Assembly (NCBI GenBank): GCA_963977525.1
Contig: CAXBPC010000016.1
Span: 29,079 to 93,078 of the forward strand
DNA: 64,000 nucleotides
Direction: 5' to 3'
Source of the DNA: Ancylomarina sp963977525
GTDB taxonomy: Bacteria; Bacteroidota; Bacteroidia; Bacteroidales; Marinifilaceae
Shown here: one piece after another, positions 53,173-61,982 of the stretch
Layout: each line of letters starts with the position of its first letter
Numbering within the stretch: position 1 is the stretch's first letter
The notes under the pieces: generated by a model
Told to the model about the DNA's origin: nothing
Databases searched by the model: none
What the model saw: only the letters and a program-made list of their open reading frames with translations
Translations under genes and position numbers: made by a program

Positions 53173-53670
53173 ATGTCGAAACTCGAAATCATTAAGAACA
53201 AAATATATACAGATAAAGAAGCAGCTTATGCAACACTGCAAACTTGGCGCTTTAAAGAAGAGAAAATCGTTTTTACAAATGGCTGTTTTGATATCGTACA
53301 TCGTGGACATTTAGAGTATTTAGCCGAGGCTTCAGGTTTAGGACACAAGCTTGTAATGGGATTAAATACAGATGCTTCTGTCCAGAGATTGAAAGGCCCT
53401 AACCGACCAATAAACGATGAGTATTCTAGAGCATTACTACTTGCCTCTTTAGGTTTTATCGATATGGTTGTCTTTTTCGATGAAGAAACACCACTTGATT
53501 TAATTAAGTTTGTTCAACCAGATTACTTGGTAAAAGGTAGCGATTACAATGCCGAAGATATTGTTGGTTACGATATCGTAAAGGCAAAAGGTGGTGAAAT
53601 TATCACTCTCGATTTTATTGAAGGGTTTTCATCAACTAGCATCATCAATAAAATTATCAACACACATTAA
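53173..53670 (+). CDS. rfaE2: D-glycero-beta-D-manno-heptose 1-phosphate adenylyltransferase-like protein
   Basis: A 165-residue nucleotidyltransferase from the ATG at 53173 (MSKLEIIKNKIY); the longer frame from 53146 is not family-like. Motifs are FTNGCFDIVHRGHLEYL (the HxGH motif), LVMGLNTDASV and the KGSDYNAEDIVG loop. It corresponds to the second domain of HldE, which makes ADP-heptose for LPS core. The first (kinase) domain is not in the window. It is 18 bases upstream of radA and probably co-transcribed. Confidence 0.92.
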   Translation: MSKLEIIKNKIYTDKEAAYATLQTWRFKEEKIVFTNGCFDIVHRGHLEYLAEASGLGHKLVMGLNTDASVQRLKGPNRPINDEYSRALLLASLGFIDMVVFFDEETPLDLIKFVQPDYLVKGSDYNAEDIVGYDIVKAKGGEIITLDFIEGFSSTSIINKIINTH

Positions 53671-53688
53671 TCTAACTATTACTAAGCT

Positions 53689-55062
53689 ATGCCTCCAAAA
53701 ACTAAAACGGCTTTTTTCTGTCAGAATTGTGGTGTTGAATCGCCTAAATGGGTTGGTAAATGTTCTTCGTGTAACGAATGGAATACCTTTATCGAAGAGG
53801 TTATTGTGAAGACCAATAATAAGCAAACTATTGGGTCTAATGGTAAATCACCAAATAAACCTCAGAAAATTTCGGATATAAAAATTTCTGAAGTGGAACG
53901 TTACGACACTCTAAATGGTGAACTTAATCGTGTTTTAGGTGGAGGATTGGTTCCAGGATCTATGGTTCTAATTGGAGGCGAACCAGGCATTGGAAAATCG
54001 ACTTTGGCTTTACAAATTGCCTTAAATCTAAAAAATCACACCACGCTATATATTTCGGGAGAGGAAAGTGCGCAGCAAATAAAGCTAAGAGGGAACCGAC
54101 TTAATTCGGATAATGATAGATGCCTTATTGTGAGTGAGACTTCGATGGAAAATATCTTCTCTCACATTAAAAATACGAATCCTGATATATTGGTGATTGA
54201 TTCCATTCAAACGTTGGGGACTCAATCTGTAGAATCTGCTCCTGGATCGGTTTCACAAGTTAGAGAATGCACAGCTCAACTATTACGTTTTGCTAAAGAA
54301 TCATCAGTAGCTGTTCTATTAATTGGTCATATTACCAAAGAAGGTAGTTTGGCAGGTCCCAAAATTTTAGAACACATAGTTGATACCGTTCTGCAATTTG
54401 AAGGCGATCAGAATCACATGTACCGTATTCTTCGTGCAACAAAGAACCGCTTTGGATCTACTTCTGAAATGGGAATTTACGAGATGCGAGGAGATGGATT
54501 AAGAGAAGTTGATAACCCTTCGGAGCTATTACTTTCATCGAATGATGAGAGTTTAAGTGGTGTGGCAATCTCCGCTTCTATGGAAGGCATGCGTCCTTTT
54601 CTTATCGAAGTGCAAGCTTTGGTTAGTACGGCTGCTTATGGCACGCCACAACGCTCATCAACTGGTTTCGATCTTAGACGATTGAATATGCTTTTAGCCG
54701 TTCTAGAGAAGCGTGCTGGGTTCCGAATCGGAACTAAAGATGTTTTCTTAAATATTGCTGGTGGTATCAAAGTAAGTGATCCTGCTATCGATTTGGCTGT
54801 GATTATTGCTGTTCTTTCATCGAGTATGGATATTTCACTTCCTAAGGAAGTTTGTTTTACTGGTGAGATAGGACTATCAAGCGAAATTCGACCTGTCAAT
54901 CGCATCGATCAACGAATTTCCGAAGCTGAGAAACTAGGATTCAAACATATCTTTATTCCAAAAAATAATTCGAAAGGTCTCGACACCTCAAAATTCAAAA
55001 TCAAGATTCACTTTGTCAGTAAAGTGGGACAAGTTTTCCAAACCCTGTTTAAGCAAGAGTAG
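53689..55062 (+). CDS. radA: DNA repair protein RadA
   Basis: A hexameric helicase that drives branch migration during recombination. Its 457 residues show an N-terminal zinc finger (CQNCGVESPKWVGKCSSC), a RecA-like ATPase with GGEPGIGKST (96-105) and ISGEESAQQIKLR, the RadA-specific KNRFG motif, and a C-terminal Lon-protease-like domain (GGIKVSDPAIDLAVIIAVLSS). Complete. It is convergent with rnr; an 82-base tandem repeat array lies between. Confidence 0.97.
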   Translation: MPPKTKTAFFCQNCGVESPKWVGKCSSCNEWNTFIEEVIVKTNNKQTIGSNGKSPNKPQKISDIKISEVERYDTLNGELNRVLGGGLVPGSMVLIGGEPGIGKSTLALQIALNLKNHTTLYISGEESAQQIKLRGNRLNSDNDRCLIVSETSMENIFSHIKNTNPDILVIDSIQTLGTQSVESAPGSVSQVRECTAQLLRFAKESSVAVLLIGHITKEGSLAGPKILEHIVDTVLQFEGDQNHMYRILRATKNRFGSTSEMGIYEMRGDGLREVDNPSELLLSSNDESLSGVAISASMEGMRPFLIEVQALVSTAAYGTPQRSSTGFDLRRLNMLLAVLEKRAGFRIGTKDVFLNIAGGIKVSDPAIDLAVIIAVLSSSMDISLPKEVCFTGEIGLSSEIRPVNRIDQRISEAEKLGFKHIFIPKNNSKGLDTSKFKIKIHFVSKVGQVFQTLFKQE

Positions 55063-55147
55063 CATTCAGTAAATCACATCGAAATTGTAAAATTTGTAGA
55101 ATATCATTTTGCTTATTTGAGCTATTCTAAGCACGGAAACTATAACA

Positions 55148-55459
55148 TTTTGAAAAGATGACCCATCCGTAAGTCGGATGAGCCAACTTTTTGCTTTTTG
55201 GACTCATCCGAGACGCAGAATCGATGACTTTTTGAAAAGATGCCCCATCCGTAACTCAAATAAGTCATCTTTTTGCTTTTTGGACTCATTCGAGACGCAG
55301 AATCGATGACTTTTTGAAAAGATGACTCATCCGTAACTCAAATAAGTCATCTTTTTGCTTTTTGGACTCATTCGAGACGCAGAATCGATGACTTTTTGAA
55401 AAGATGACCCATCCGTAAGTCGGATGAGCCAACTTTTTGCTTTTGGACTCATCTCGAAT
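55148..55459. repeat. 82-bp tandem repeat array, about 3.7 copies
   Basis: The marker TTTTGAAAAGATG recurs with its first G at 55152, 55234, 55316 and 55398, an exact 82-base period. Units are of two kinds in the order A-B-B-A. Kind A (copies 1 and 4) has CATCCG-TAAGT-CGGATG in the middle. Kind B (copies 2 and 3) has instead an arm CTCAAATAAGTCATC, which in copy 3 pairs perfectly as AAAAGATGACT with AGTCATCTTTT (55317-55327 with 55345-55355). Every unit can therefore form a hairpin followed by T. The period is not a multiple of three, so it is not coding. It lies between convergent radA and rnr. Confidence 0.9.
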
Positions 55460-55500
55460 ATAGAAAAGTCAATATCAATCTAAACTTAAAATATTGTTGT

Positions 55501-55530
55501 AAAAAAAAATTCCAAGCTATAAAGCCTGGA
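55501..55530 (-). terminator. Terminator of rnr
   Basis: On the minus strand TCCAGGC and GCTTGGA (55530-55511) form a 7-bp stem with one G-U, followed by ATTTTTTTTT. Confidence 0.7.
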
Positions 55531-55571
55531 GTTTATATTTTCATTCGGCTTATAGCCTAAACATTATTCTA

Positions 55572-57707
55572 TTAAGCTAAAACAAAGTCCAATTGTTTTG
55601 CAGCCAAATTAGCTTTCGTAACAAGTATCTTCACCTCGTCACCCAATTGGTATATCTTTCGATGATTACGTCCGACAATACAGTAATTCTCTTCGTCAAA
55701 CTCATAATAATCATCTTCGAGCTCACGAATAGAAACCATTCCTTCACATTTGTTATCGCTTAACTCTACATAAAATCCCCACTCGGTAACACCAGAAATG
55801 GTTCCTTCAAATTCAGAACCCACATTATCGACCATAAACTCGACTTGCTTGTATTTGATTGAAGAACGTTCTGCCTGTGAAGCACGCAATTCCATATCGC
55901 TACAATGCTTACACTGCGATTCAGTTTTATCTTGATTGGCAGATTTTCCATGATTCTCGTATTCATTCAACAAACGATGAACCATCATATCTGGATAACG
56001 ACGAATAGGTGACGTAAAGTGAGAATAATGATCGAAATGCAAGCCATAGTGACCAACATTATTGGTTGTATATTGTGCCTTTGCCATCGATCGAATTGCC
56101 AATGTCTCCACCAAATTCTGAATAGCATTCCCTTTCACATTCTGTAAAAGTTCGTTCATCGATTTCGAAATAGCCGATGGAGAAGCTGTTTTAATTCCGA
56201 AACCAAACTTGTGAATAAAGTTGTTAAAGGTCTCTAACTTTTGTGTGTTAGGCTGATCGTGCGTTCTATAAACAAAAGTTTTAGCTGTTTTGCCCTTTGG
56301 CACACGACCAACAGATTCTGCTACCTTTTTATTTGCGAGAAGCATAAATTCCTCAATCAGCTTATTCGAATCTTTCGATTCTTTAAAGAACACACTAAGT
56401 GGTTTTCCATTTTCATCGATATCGAATTTTACTTCATATCGATCGAAATCTATAGCACCTTCCTTAAATCGTCTGGCTCTAAATTTCTTCGCTAGTTTAT
56501 CTAGACATAGAATCTCTTCCGAGTAGTCTCCCTCTTCGGTTTCAATTACCAGCTGAGCCTCCTCATAAGTAAATCTGCGATCAGAATTAATAACTGTTCT
56601 ACCAATCCATGTGTTATGAATATCGGCACTTTCATCAATCTCGAAAACGGCTGAATAAGTCAACTTTTCTTCGTTAGGACGTAATGAACAAAGCCCATTC
56701 GATAAACGCTCTGGTAACATTGGCACCACACGATCGACCAAATAAACCGAAGTTGCACGTTCGCAGGCTTCTTTCTCAATAATACTACCTGGACGAACAT
56801 AGTGCGTTACATCGGCAATATGAACACCGATTTCCCAATTGCCATTCTCAAGTTTTCGAAGCGATAAAGCATCGTCAAAATCTTTTGCATCAGCTGGGTC
56901 AATCGTAAATGTGGTGACATCTCTAAAATCACGTCGCTTTGCAATTTCCTCCTTGGTAATTTCATCCGAAATTTCCTCGGCAGCTTCATTCACATGTTCT
57001 GGAAATTTGAATGGCAAATCGAACTCAGCTAAAATCGCATGCATCTCGGTATCGTTATCACCCGATTTCCCAAGTACATCGGTAATTCTTCCAATCGGAT
57101 TTTTCGCTTTCTTAGGCCACTCTGTAATTTGCGCTATAGCCTTGTCTCCACCTTTAGCACCATTCAGTTGTGCTAAAGGAATAAAGATATCGTGAGGCAT
57201 ATTTCTTCCAATTGGAACTAAAAATGCGAAGTTTTTTGAGATCTGAATAACACCAACAAAACTGGTCTTCTTTCTTTTTATAATCTCAACAATTTCGCCC
57301 TCTGGCTGCTTACTTTTTTTACGAGCAAACAAGAATACTTTAACCTGATCGCCATGCAAGGCTCTATTTACGTTAGCTGGACTAACAAAGATATCTTCAG
57401 TTATCTCCTCTGAAACAATATAGGCAGCTCCACGCGAAGTCATATCAACCACGCCATCAACTGTGCCCATTTTTGCTTTCAACTTATACTTTCCTGTCGA
57501 TATTTCGCTAAGCTGATCTAAAGCAACCAAATCGTATAAAATAGTAACGATTAGTCGTTTAATGCCCATGTCTTTAATTTCAAGAGCAGATGCAATTTGT
57601 TTATAATTTAATGTTTTCGATGGTGACTTTACGAAAACTTCCATCACCTGTTGCGTCAAACTTTGCTTGTTATATCGGGATTCTACTTTTTTTCTTTTTC
57701 CTACCAT
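55572..57707 (-). CDS. rnr: Ribonuclease R
   Basis: A 3'-5' exoribonuclease that degrades structured RNA. From the ATG at 57707 (MVGKRKKVESRYNK) it has 711 residues. The frame extends to 57770, but that start lies upstream of a TACTTTTG promoter box. An N-terminal helical/cold-shock region is followed by the RNB domain with FTIDPADAKDFDDALS and IGVHIADVTHYV (metal-binding aspartates), DRVVPMLPERLSNGLCSL, and HFTSPIRRYPDMMVHRLL. A C-terminal S1 domain begins FEGTISGVTEWGFYVEL. Complete. Confidence 0.96.
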   Translation of the reverse strand: MVGKRKKVESRYNKQSLTQQVMEVFVKSPSKTLNYKQIASALEIKDMGIKRLIVTILYDLVALDQLSEISTGKYKLKAKMGTVDGVVDMTSRGAAYIVSEEITEDIFVSPANVNRALHGDQVKVFLFARKKSKQPEGEIVEIIKRKKTSFVGVIQISKNFAFLVPIGRNMPHDIFIPLAQLNGAKGGDKAIAQITEWPKKAKNPIGRITDVLGKSGDNDTEMHAILAEFDLPFKFPEHVNEAAEEISDEITKEEIAKRRDFRDVTTFTIDPADAKDFDDALSLRKLENGNWEIGVHIADVTHYVRPGSIIEKEACERATSVYLVDRVVPMLPERLSNGLCSLRPNEEKLTYSAVFEIDESADIHNTWIGRTVINSDRRFTYEEAQLVIETEEGDYSEEILCLDKLAKKFRARRFKEGAIDFDRYEVKFDIDENGKPLSVFFKESKDSNKLIEEFMLLANKKVAESVGRVPKGKTAKTFVYRTHDQPNTQKLETFNNFIHKFGFGIKTASPSAISKSMNELLQNVKGNAIQNLVETLAIRSMAKAQYTTNNVGHYGLHFDHYSHFTSPIRRYPDMMVHRLLNEYENHGKSANQDKTESQCKHCSDMELRASQAERSSIKYKQVEFMVDNVGSEFEGTISGVTEWGFYVELSDNKCEGMVSIRELEDDYYEFDEENYCIVGRNHRKIYQLGDEVKILVTKANLAAKQLDFVLA

Positions 57708-58087
57708 AATATGGATATTAATGCTGGATGAAACAGAAGTCCAGCAGCTTCTAAAAACAAAAGTACTCAATTAGTCTGATAAAATACTTTTGCGCATCTT
57801 ATGACAATAATAAATTAAAGAGAATAAACGTTAAGGCCAAATTAAGCACGTAATTTTGTTAAGCTAAGATAAATCAAAATTGCTATTCAACATTAAAAAA
57901 TACGATATCTACTGAAAATAAGAATGGTACTCATCAAAATTGAATTGAAACAACTCGTATTATTACTCAGAATCGGGCTTTGAAGCCATATTTTTTTATA
58001 ATTTTACACACCCAAAAGAAACCGATCATTCTTTTGATTAATTTAAGGTCTATATCAACACGTAAGAATTGCTGATATCTAAATATA
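57708..58087. other. Divergent intergenic region between rnr and cysS
   Basis: No gene is seen. TACTTTTG on the minus strand (57765-57758) is a likely -7 box for rnr. TAATTTTG on the plus strand (57851-57858) could serve cysS with a leader of about 220 bases. Neither has a clear -33 element. No T-box was recognised in the cysS leader. Confidence 0.4.
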
Positions 58088-59569
58088 ATGACGATGGAAA
58101 ATAATTTGCAAATTTACAATACACTCAGCCGAAAAAAAGAGCTGTTTACGCCTATTAACCCCGGACATGTTGGATTATATGTATGTGGTCCTACTGTTTA
58201 TGGTGATGCTCATTTAGGTCACTCTCGTCCAGCAATTACTTTCGATATATTATTCCGTTTTTTAAAGCATTCTGGCTACAAAGTACGTTACGTTCGTAAT
58301 ATTACTGATGTTGGTCACCTTGTTAACGATGCTGACGAAGGGGAAGATAAAATTGCACAGAAAGCTCGTTTAGAGAAGTTGGAACCTATGGAAGTGGTTC
58401 AGTATTTTACTGATCGCTACCACACCAACATGGATGATTTGAATGTGTTAAAACCAAGTATAGAGCCTCGTGCTTCTGGTCACATTATTGAACAAATGGG
58501 GCTTATCGATAAACTATTTGAAAATGGTTTTGCTTATGAAAGCAATGGTTCGGTTTACTTCGATGTAGAATCATACAGCAAAAAGCACAATTACGGTAAG
58601 CTATCAGGTAGAAAAATTGAAGATTTAATCTCAAATACTCGTGATTTAGAAGGACAAAGCGAAAAGAAAAATAGCTTTGACTTTGCACTATGGAAGAAAG
58701 CAAATCCAGAGCATATCATGCGTTGGCCTTCAAAATGGAGCGATGGTTTCCCAGGATGGCACCTTGAGTGTTCGGCTATGAGTCAAAAATATTTAGGTGC
58801 AGAATTCGATATTCATGGTGGTGGACTTGATCTTCAATTCCCACATCACGAATGTGAGATTGCGCAATCAACTGGTGCACATGGCCACGAAGCTGTTCGT
58901 TATTGGATGCACAACAACATGATCACAATCAACGGTCAGAAAATGGGTAAATCATTGGGTAATTTCATTACTCTTGATCAACTTTTCGACGGTGATAACG
59001 ATGTATTAGAGCAAGCTTATAGTCCTATGACTATTCGTTTCTTCATTCTTCAAGCACATTACCGTAGCCAACTTGATTTTTCAAATGATGCACTTAAAGC
59101 AGCTGAAAAAGGATTCAACAGATTAATGGCAGCTGTAGCAACTCTTGATAAAATAAAAGCTAGCACTGAATCTACAGTTAATGTAGAAGATATTAAGACA
59201 AAAGCTTACACGGCATTAAATGATGATATTAATACGCCAATTCTTATTGCTCATCTTTTCGATGGTGTAAAAATGATCAACTCATTAGCTGCTGGCAAAG
59301 AAAGTATCACTGCTGAACAACTTGATTCACTTAAGAAACTTTATAACGAACTAGTATACGAAGTTCTTGGTTTAAAGGATGAAAAAGAAGCTGAAGGTGG
59401 AGCGAACGAAATTTTAGACAAACTGATTTCATTATTGCTAACAACACGAAACGAAGCAAAACAAAATAAAGATTGGGCTACCGCTGATAAAATTCGCGAC
59501 GAACTAAACAGTTATGGTATTGCCATAAAGGATACAAAAGATGGTTTCGAATGGGAAATCACTAAATAA
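58088..59569 (+). CDS. cysS: Cysteinyl-tRNA synthetase
   Basis: This protein should charge tRNA-Cys. It has 493 residues. CGPTVYGDAHLGHSRP contains the zinc-ligand cysteine and the HIGH-type motif, then WHLECSAMSQKYLG and HHECEIAQS supply further zinc ligands, and KMGKSLGNF is the KMSKS loop. A helical anticodon-binding region ends the protein. Starts at 58088 (MTMENN) and 58094 are both possible. A strong terminator follows. Confidence 0.97.
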   Translation: MTMENNLQIYNTLSRKKELFTPINPGHVGLYVCGPTVYGDAHLGHSRPAITFDILFRFLKHSGYKVRYVRNITDVGHLVNDADEGEDKIAQKARLEKLEPMEVVQYFTDRYHTNMDDLNVLKPSIEPRASGHIIEQMGLIDKLFENGFAYESNGSVYFDVESYSKKHNYGKLSGRKIEDLISNTRDLEGQSEKKNSFDFALWKKANPEHIMRWPSKWSDGFPGWHLECSAMSQKYLGAEFDIHGGGLDLQFPHHECEIAQSTGAHGHEAVRYWMHNNMITINGQKMGKSLGNFITLDQLFDGDNDVLEQAYSPMTIRFFILQAHYRSQLDFSNDALKAAEKGFNRLMAAVATLDKIKASTESTVNVEDIKTKAYTALNDDINTPILIAHLFDGVKMINSLAAGKESITAEQLDSLKKLYNELVYEVLGLKDEKEAEGGANEILDKLISLLLTTRNEAKQNKDWATADKIRDELNSYGIAIKDTKDGFEWEITK

Positions 59570-59572
59570 TAC

Positions 59573-59608
59573 AAAAGCTGCTCGATTTATATTGAGCAGC
59601 TTTTTTTT
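59573..59608 (+). terminator. Terminator of cysS
   Basis: AAAAGCTGCTC at 59573-59583 pairs with GAGCAGCTTTT at 59594-59604, followed by a run of T. Confidence 0.85.
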
Positions 59609-59697
59609 TATCTAATTGTTAATTCAGCCTCATTATTTTAACTTTGATGGTTGGAGTTTAACTTCCACTTATCTTTAAAATCATATCAACTGAAAAT

Positions 59698-60813
59698 ATG
59701 AAAATTCAATCTCTTATAATTCTACTGAGCCTAGCTCTTCTTAGTTCATGCAATGGCAATGGTGCACATAAAACCATATCTAAGACTCAAGCCGAGCCTG
59801 AAGTAAAAGTTGTAGAATTTATACGTAGTTTAAAACTGAAGCAACCTCATAGAGGCAAACTTTATACTAAAGGAGATACAATTGAAATTTCAATTAAGAA
59901 AAGGAAGAAGTCAAAAGAAATAGATTCTCTTCAGTTGATCATTGATGGTAAACTCAGTCAGACAATCTTTTCAAATCCTTGGAATTTTTCACATATCTCA
60001 AATGAGAAAAAGATGGGTAAGCACAATTTTCAAATATTGGCTTATCATGAAGATGGAAAAAGAGGAAATATATCATCCTATTATAATATTAAATCGAATA
60101 TCACTCCTAAGGAATTAACTTACAAAGTTGTAAATACTTTCCCCCATGATGTAAAATCATATACTCAAGGCTTATTTTATCATGATGGCTATTTATACGA
60201 AGGAACAGGACAGTATGGTGAATCTACACTTAAAAAAGTAGATATCACAAAAGGAAAAAGTGTTTTTGATCGAAAGTTAGAACCTAATTATTTCGGTGAA
60301 GGAATTACCTATTATAAGGGGAATATCATTCAGTTAACATGGACATCAAAAAAAGCATTCGTAATAAGCGCTGAAGATTTTTCTCAAAAAGATTTCTTTA
60401 GACCTCCTACTACAAATGGTCAAGGCTGGGGAATTACAACTATAAACGATAAATTACTTATTTCGGATGGTAGTAGTAAGCTAACATATGTAGATCCTAA
60501 TAATTATGGGAAAGCAGGAGAGATAGAGGTTTACGATGAAAATGGAGAAGTAACAAACCTGAATGAACTAGAATATATCAATGGTAAAATATACGCCAAT
60601 GTATGGCTTACAGATCGAATCGTTGTTATTAATCCTAATACGGGTCATGTAGAAAGTAATTTGAATTTAGCAGATATCCTAAGTCCTGCTGAAAAACGTA
60701 AACTAACTGAAGGTGATGATGTTCTAAATGGTATTGCTTACGATTCTATTAACAATCGGCTATTTGTAACAGGTAAGCGCTGGGCAAAACTATTAGAGAT
60801 AAAAGTTGATTAA
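59698..60813 (+). CDS. Glutamine cyclotransferase-type lipoprotein
   Basis: A 371-residue lipoprotein with lipobox ending LLSSC. Residues of about 40-130 form a small beta domain. From about 140 a five-bladed propeller of the glutaminyl-peptide cyclotransferase family begins, with NTFPHDVKSYTQGLFYHDGYLYEGTGQYG, NELEYINGKIYANVW and NGIAYDSINNRLFVTGK. The family converts N-terminal glutamine of peptides to pyroglutamate. The stop codon overlaps the convergent DUF3108 gene by four bases. Confidence 0.92.
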   Translation: MKIQSLIILLSLALLSSCNGNGAHKTISKTQAEPEVKVVEFIRSLKLKQPHRGKLYTKGDTIEISIKKRKKSKEIDSLQLIIDGKLSQTIFSNPWNFSHISNEKKMGKHNFQILAYHEDGKRGNISSYYNIKSNITPKELTYKVVNTFPHDVKSYTQGLFYHDGYLYEGTGQYGESTLKKVDITKGKSVFDRKLEPNYFGEGITYYKGNIIQLTWTSKKAFVISAEDFSQKDFFRPPTTNGQGWGITTINDKLLISDGSSKLTYVDPNNYGKAGEIEVYDENGEVTNLNELEYINGKIYANVWLTDRIVVINPNTGHVESNLNLADILSPAEKRKLTEGDDVLNGIAYDSINNRLFVTGKRWAKLLEIKVD

Positions 60814-61691
60814 TCAATTTCTAATTTATCCGATCTCTTTTTAAAATGAGAATTCTTGGTTGATCTTAGGCCTTCATAAGAATCAAGAAGGCCTTTTACA
60901 CTTCCAATCAGAACTTTTGCTTCAACCATAATAGGAACCCGATTCTTGTCATTACTTACCCAAATTGTCATATCTTCTCCTCCTTGGAAAAGATGTCCTT
61001 TTACCAACATCGGAGAAAATTTAAGACACTCATAAACTTCGCCGCTCTTAAGCTTCACGTCTTCTATTCCCTTGTATCGAATATATAGATTATGAACTTC
61101 GTTATCTATCAGCATGCGAAGAGGAATTTTCTCTTTCTTTTTATACTTCGAGAAATCTAAATTACGAGTGTAATAAGCAACAGAGACAATATCAGAACAG
61201 ATAAATTTATTCTCAAGCGTATCTTTCTTTGTAGGCTTCTGTCTTTTCTTTATTTTCGAGTAAATCTGATCCTTATCGTAATCAAACCAATATTCATGTC
61301 GAGCAATATAATCGCCTTCATTGGTTTTTCTATCAAAATAATAAGGTTTTAAACTTGTTGTATCTACATAACAAGAAATGGTGTCTCGTAGCTTGAAAAA
61401 CCAATCAAAAGCCTTTAAACTTCTTCCTAATGCCTCAATTTTATATGCAGATTTACCTTCGTAAGGTTCATTTTTAACTTCCAACTTCACCTCGCCAGCA
61501 GCAACCCATATAAAGCCCCAATTATAGTAGCCTCTAAAAGTTAATTTCTCACCTGACTGAAAAGCAAAATTCTCAATTCCTGAATTCTCTTGGGCATCTA
61601 ATTGACCAACTAAGAAAAAAAATAAAATGATAGAAAAAATGTATTTCAAACCTATAATATTAATGGTTGACCTTACCGATTTTATTCTCAA
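60810..61691 (-). CDS. DUF3108 exported protein
   Basis: A protein of 279-293 residues with a clear signal sequence (KYIFSIILFFFLVGQLDAQ) and a DUF3108 beta-rich body (FAFQSGEKLTFRGYYNWGFIWVAAGEVKLEV, then YYFDRKTNEGDY). Function is unknown; relatives are periplasmic or outer-membrane associated. The frame's ATG at 61691 lies inside the upstream gene and gives an odd N-terminus; a TTG at 61649, 11 bases after the upstream stop, would start directly with the signal sequence and may be the true start. Confidence 0.88.
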   Translation of the reverse strand: MRIKSVRSTINIIGLKYIFSIILFFFLVGQLDAQENSGIENFAFQSGEKLTFRGYYNWGFIWVAAGEVKLEVKNEPYEGKSAYKIEALGRSLKAFDWFFKLRDTISCYVDTTSLKPYYFDRKTNEGDYIARHEYWFDYDKDQIYSKIKKRQKPTKKDTLENKFICSDIVSVAYYTRNLDFSKYKKKEKIPLRMLIDNEVHNLYIRYKGIEDVKLKSGEVYECLKFSPMLVKGHLFQGGEDMTIWVSNDKNRVPIMVEAKVLIGSVKGLLDSYEGLRSTKNSHFKKRSDKLEID

Positions 61692-61971
61692 TAGCGCTTA
61701 TTTTCGACTTAAGTCGCTTGCTCTTATTTTTCTGAATATCAGCTGTCATAGTAGAATAAACACGTTCAGAGTGTGGTTCAAGGATCGCATAAGCTCTATT
61801 CACAATATCTAGAGCCTCAGTAAAGGTTTCAGTTTCGATTAGAGTTCCCATAGCTGTAAGTTGATAATCCACACCGCTTTCACGAATCATATCAATTACT
61901 TGACTTACATATTGACTAACGCTATCTCCTTTATCTGTAGGAAAAATTGCAAATTCTAAAAGTGCTGACAT
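61660..61971 (-). CDS. MTH1187/YkoF-type thiamine-binding-like protein
   Basis: A 103-residue protein with the MTH1187 pattern: LLEFAIFPTDKGDSVSQYVSQVIDMIRESGVDYQLTAMGTLIE. It has a ferredoxin-like fold; related proteins bind thiamine or its pyrimidine part. Its role here is not shown by context, as no thiamine genes or TPP riboswitch are present. It lies 11 bases after the large Ig-like lipoprotein gene and is probably in one operon with it and the DUF3108 gene. Confidence 0.88.
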   Translation of the reverse strand: MSALLEFAIFPTDKGDSVSQYVSQVIDMIRESGVDYQLTAMGTLIETETFTEALDIVNRAYAILEPHSERVYSTMTADIQKNKSKRLKSKISAIENKIGKVNH

Positions 61972-61982
61972 AATTCTATATT

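Noticed and set aside
55148..55459. CRISPR array
   Set aside because: The repeated units are directly adjacent with no unique spacers, the period is 82 bases throughout, and no cas genes are in the window.
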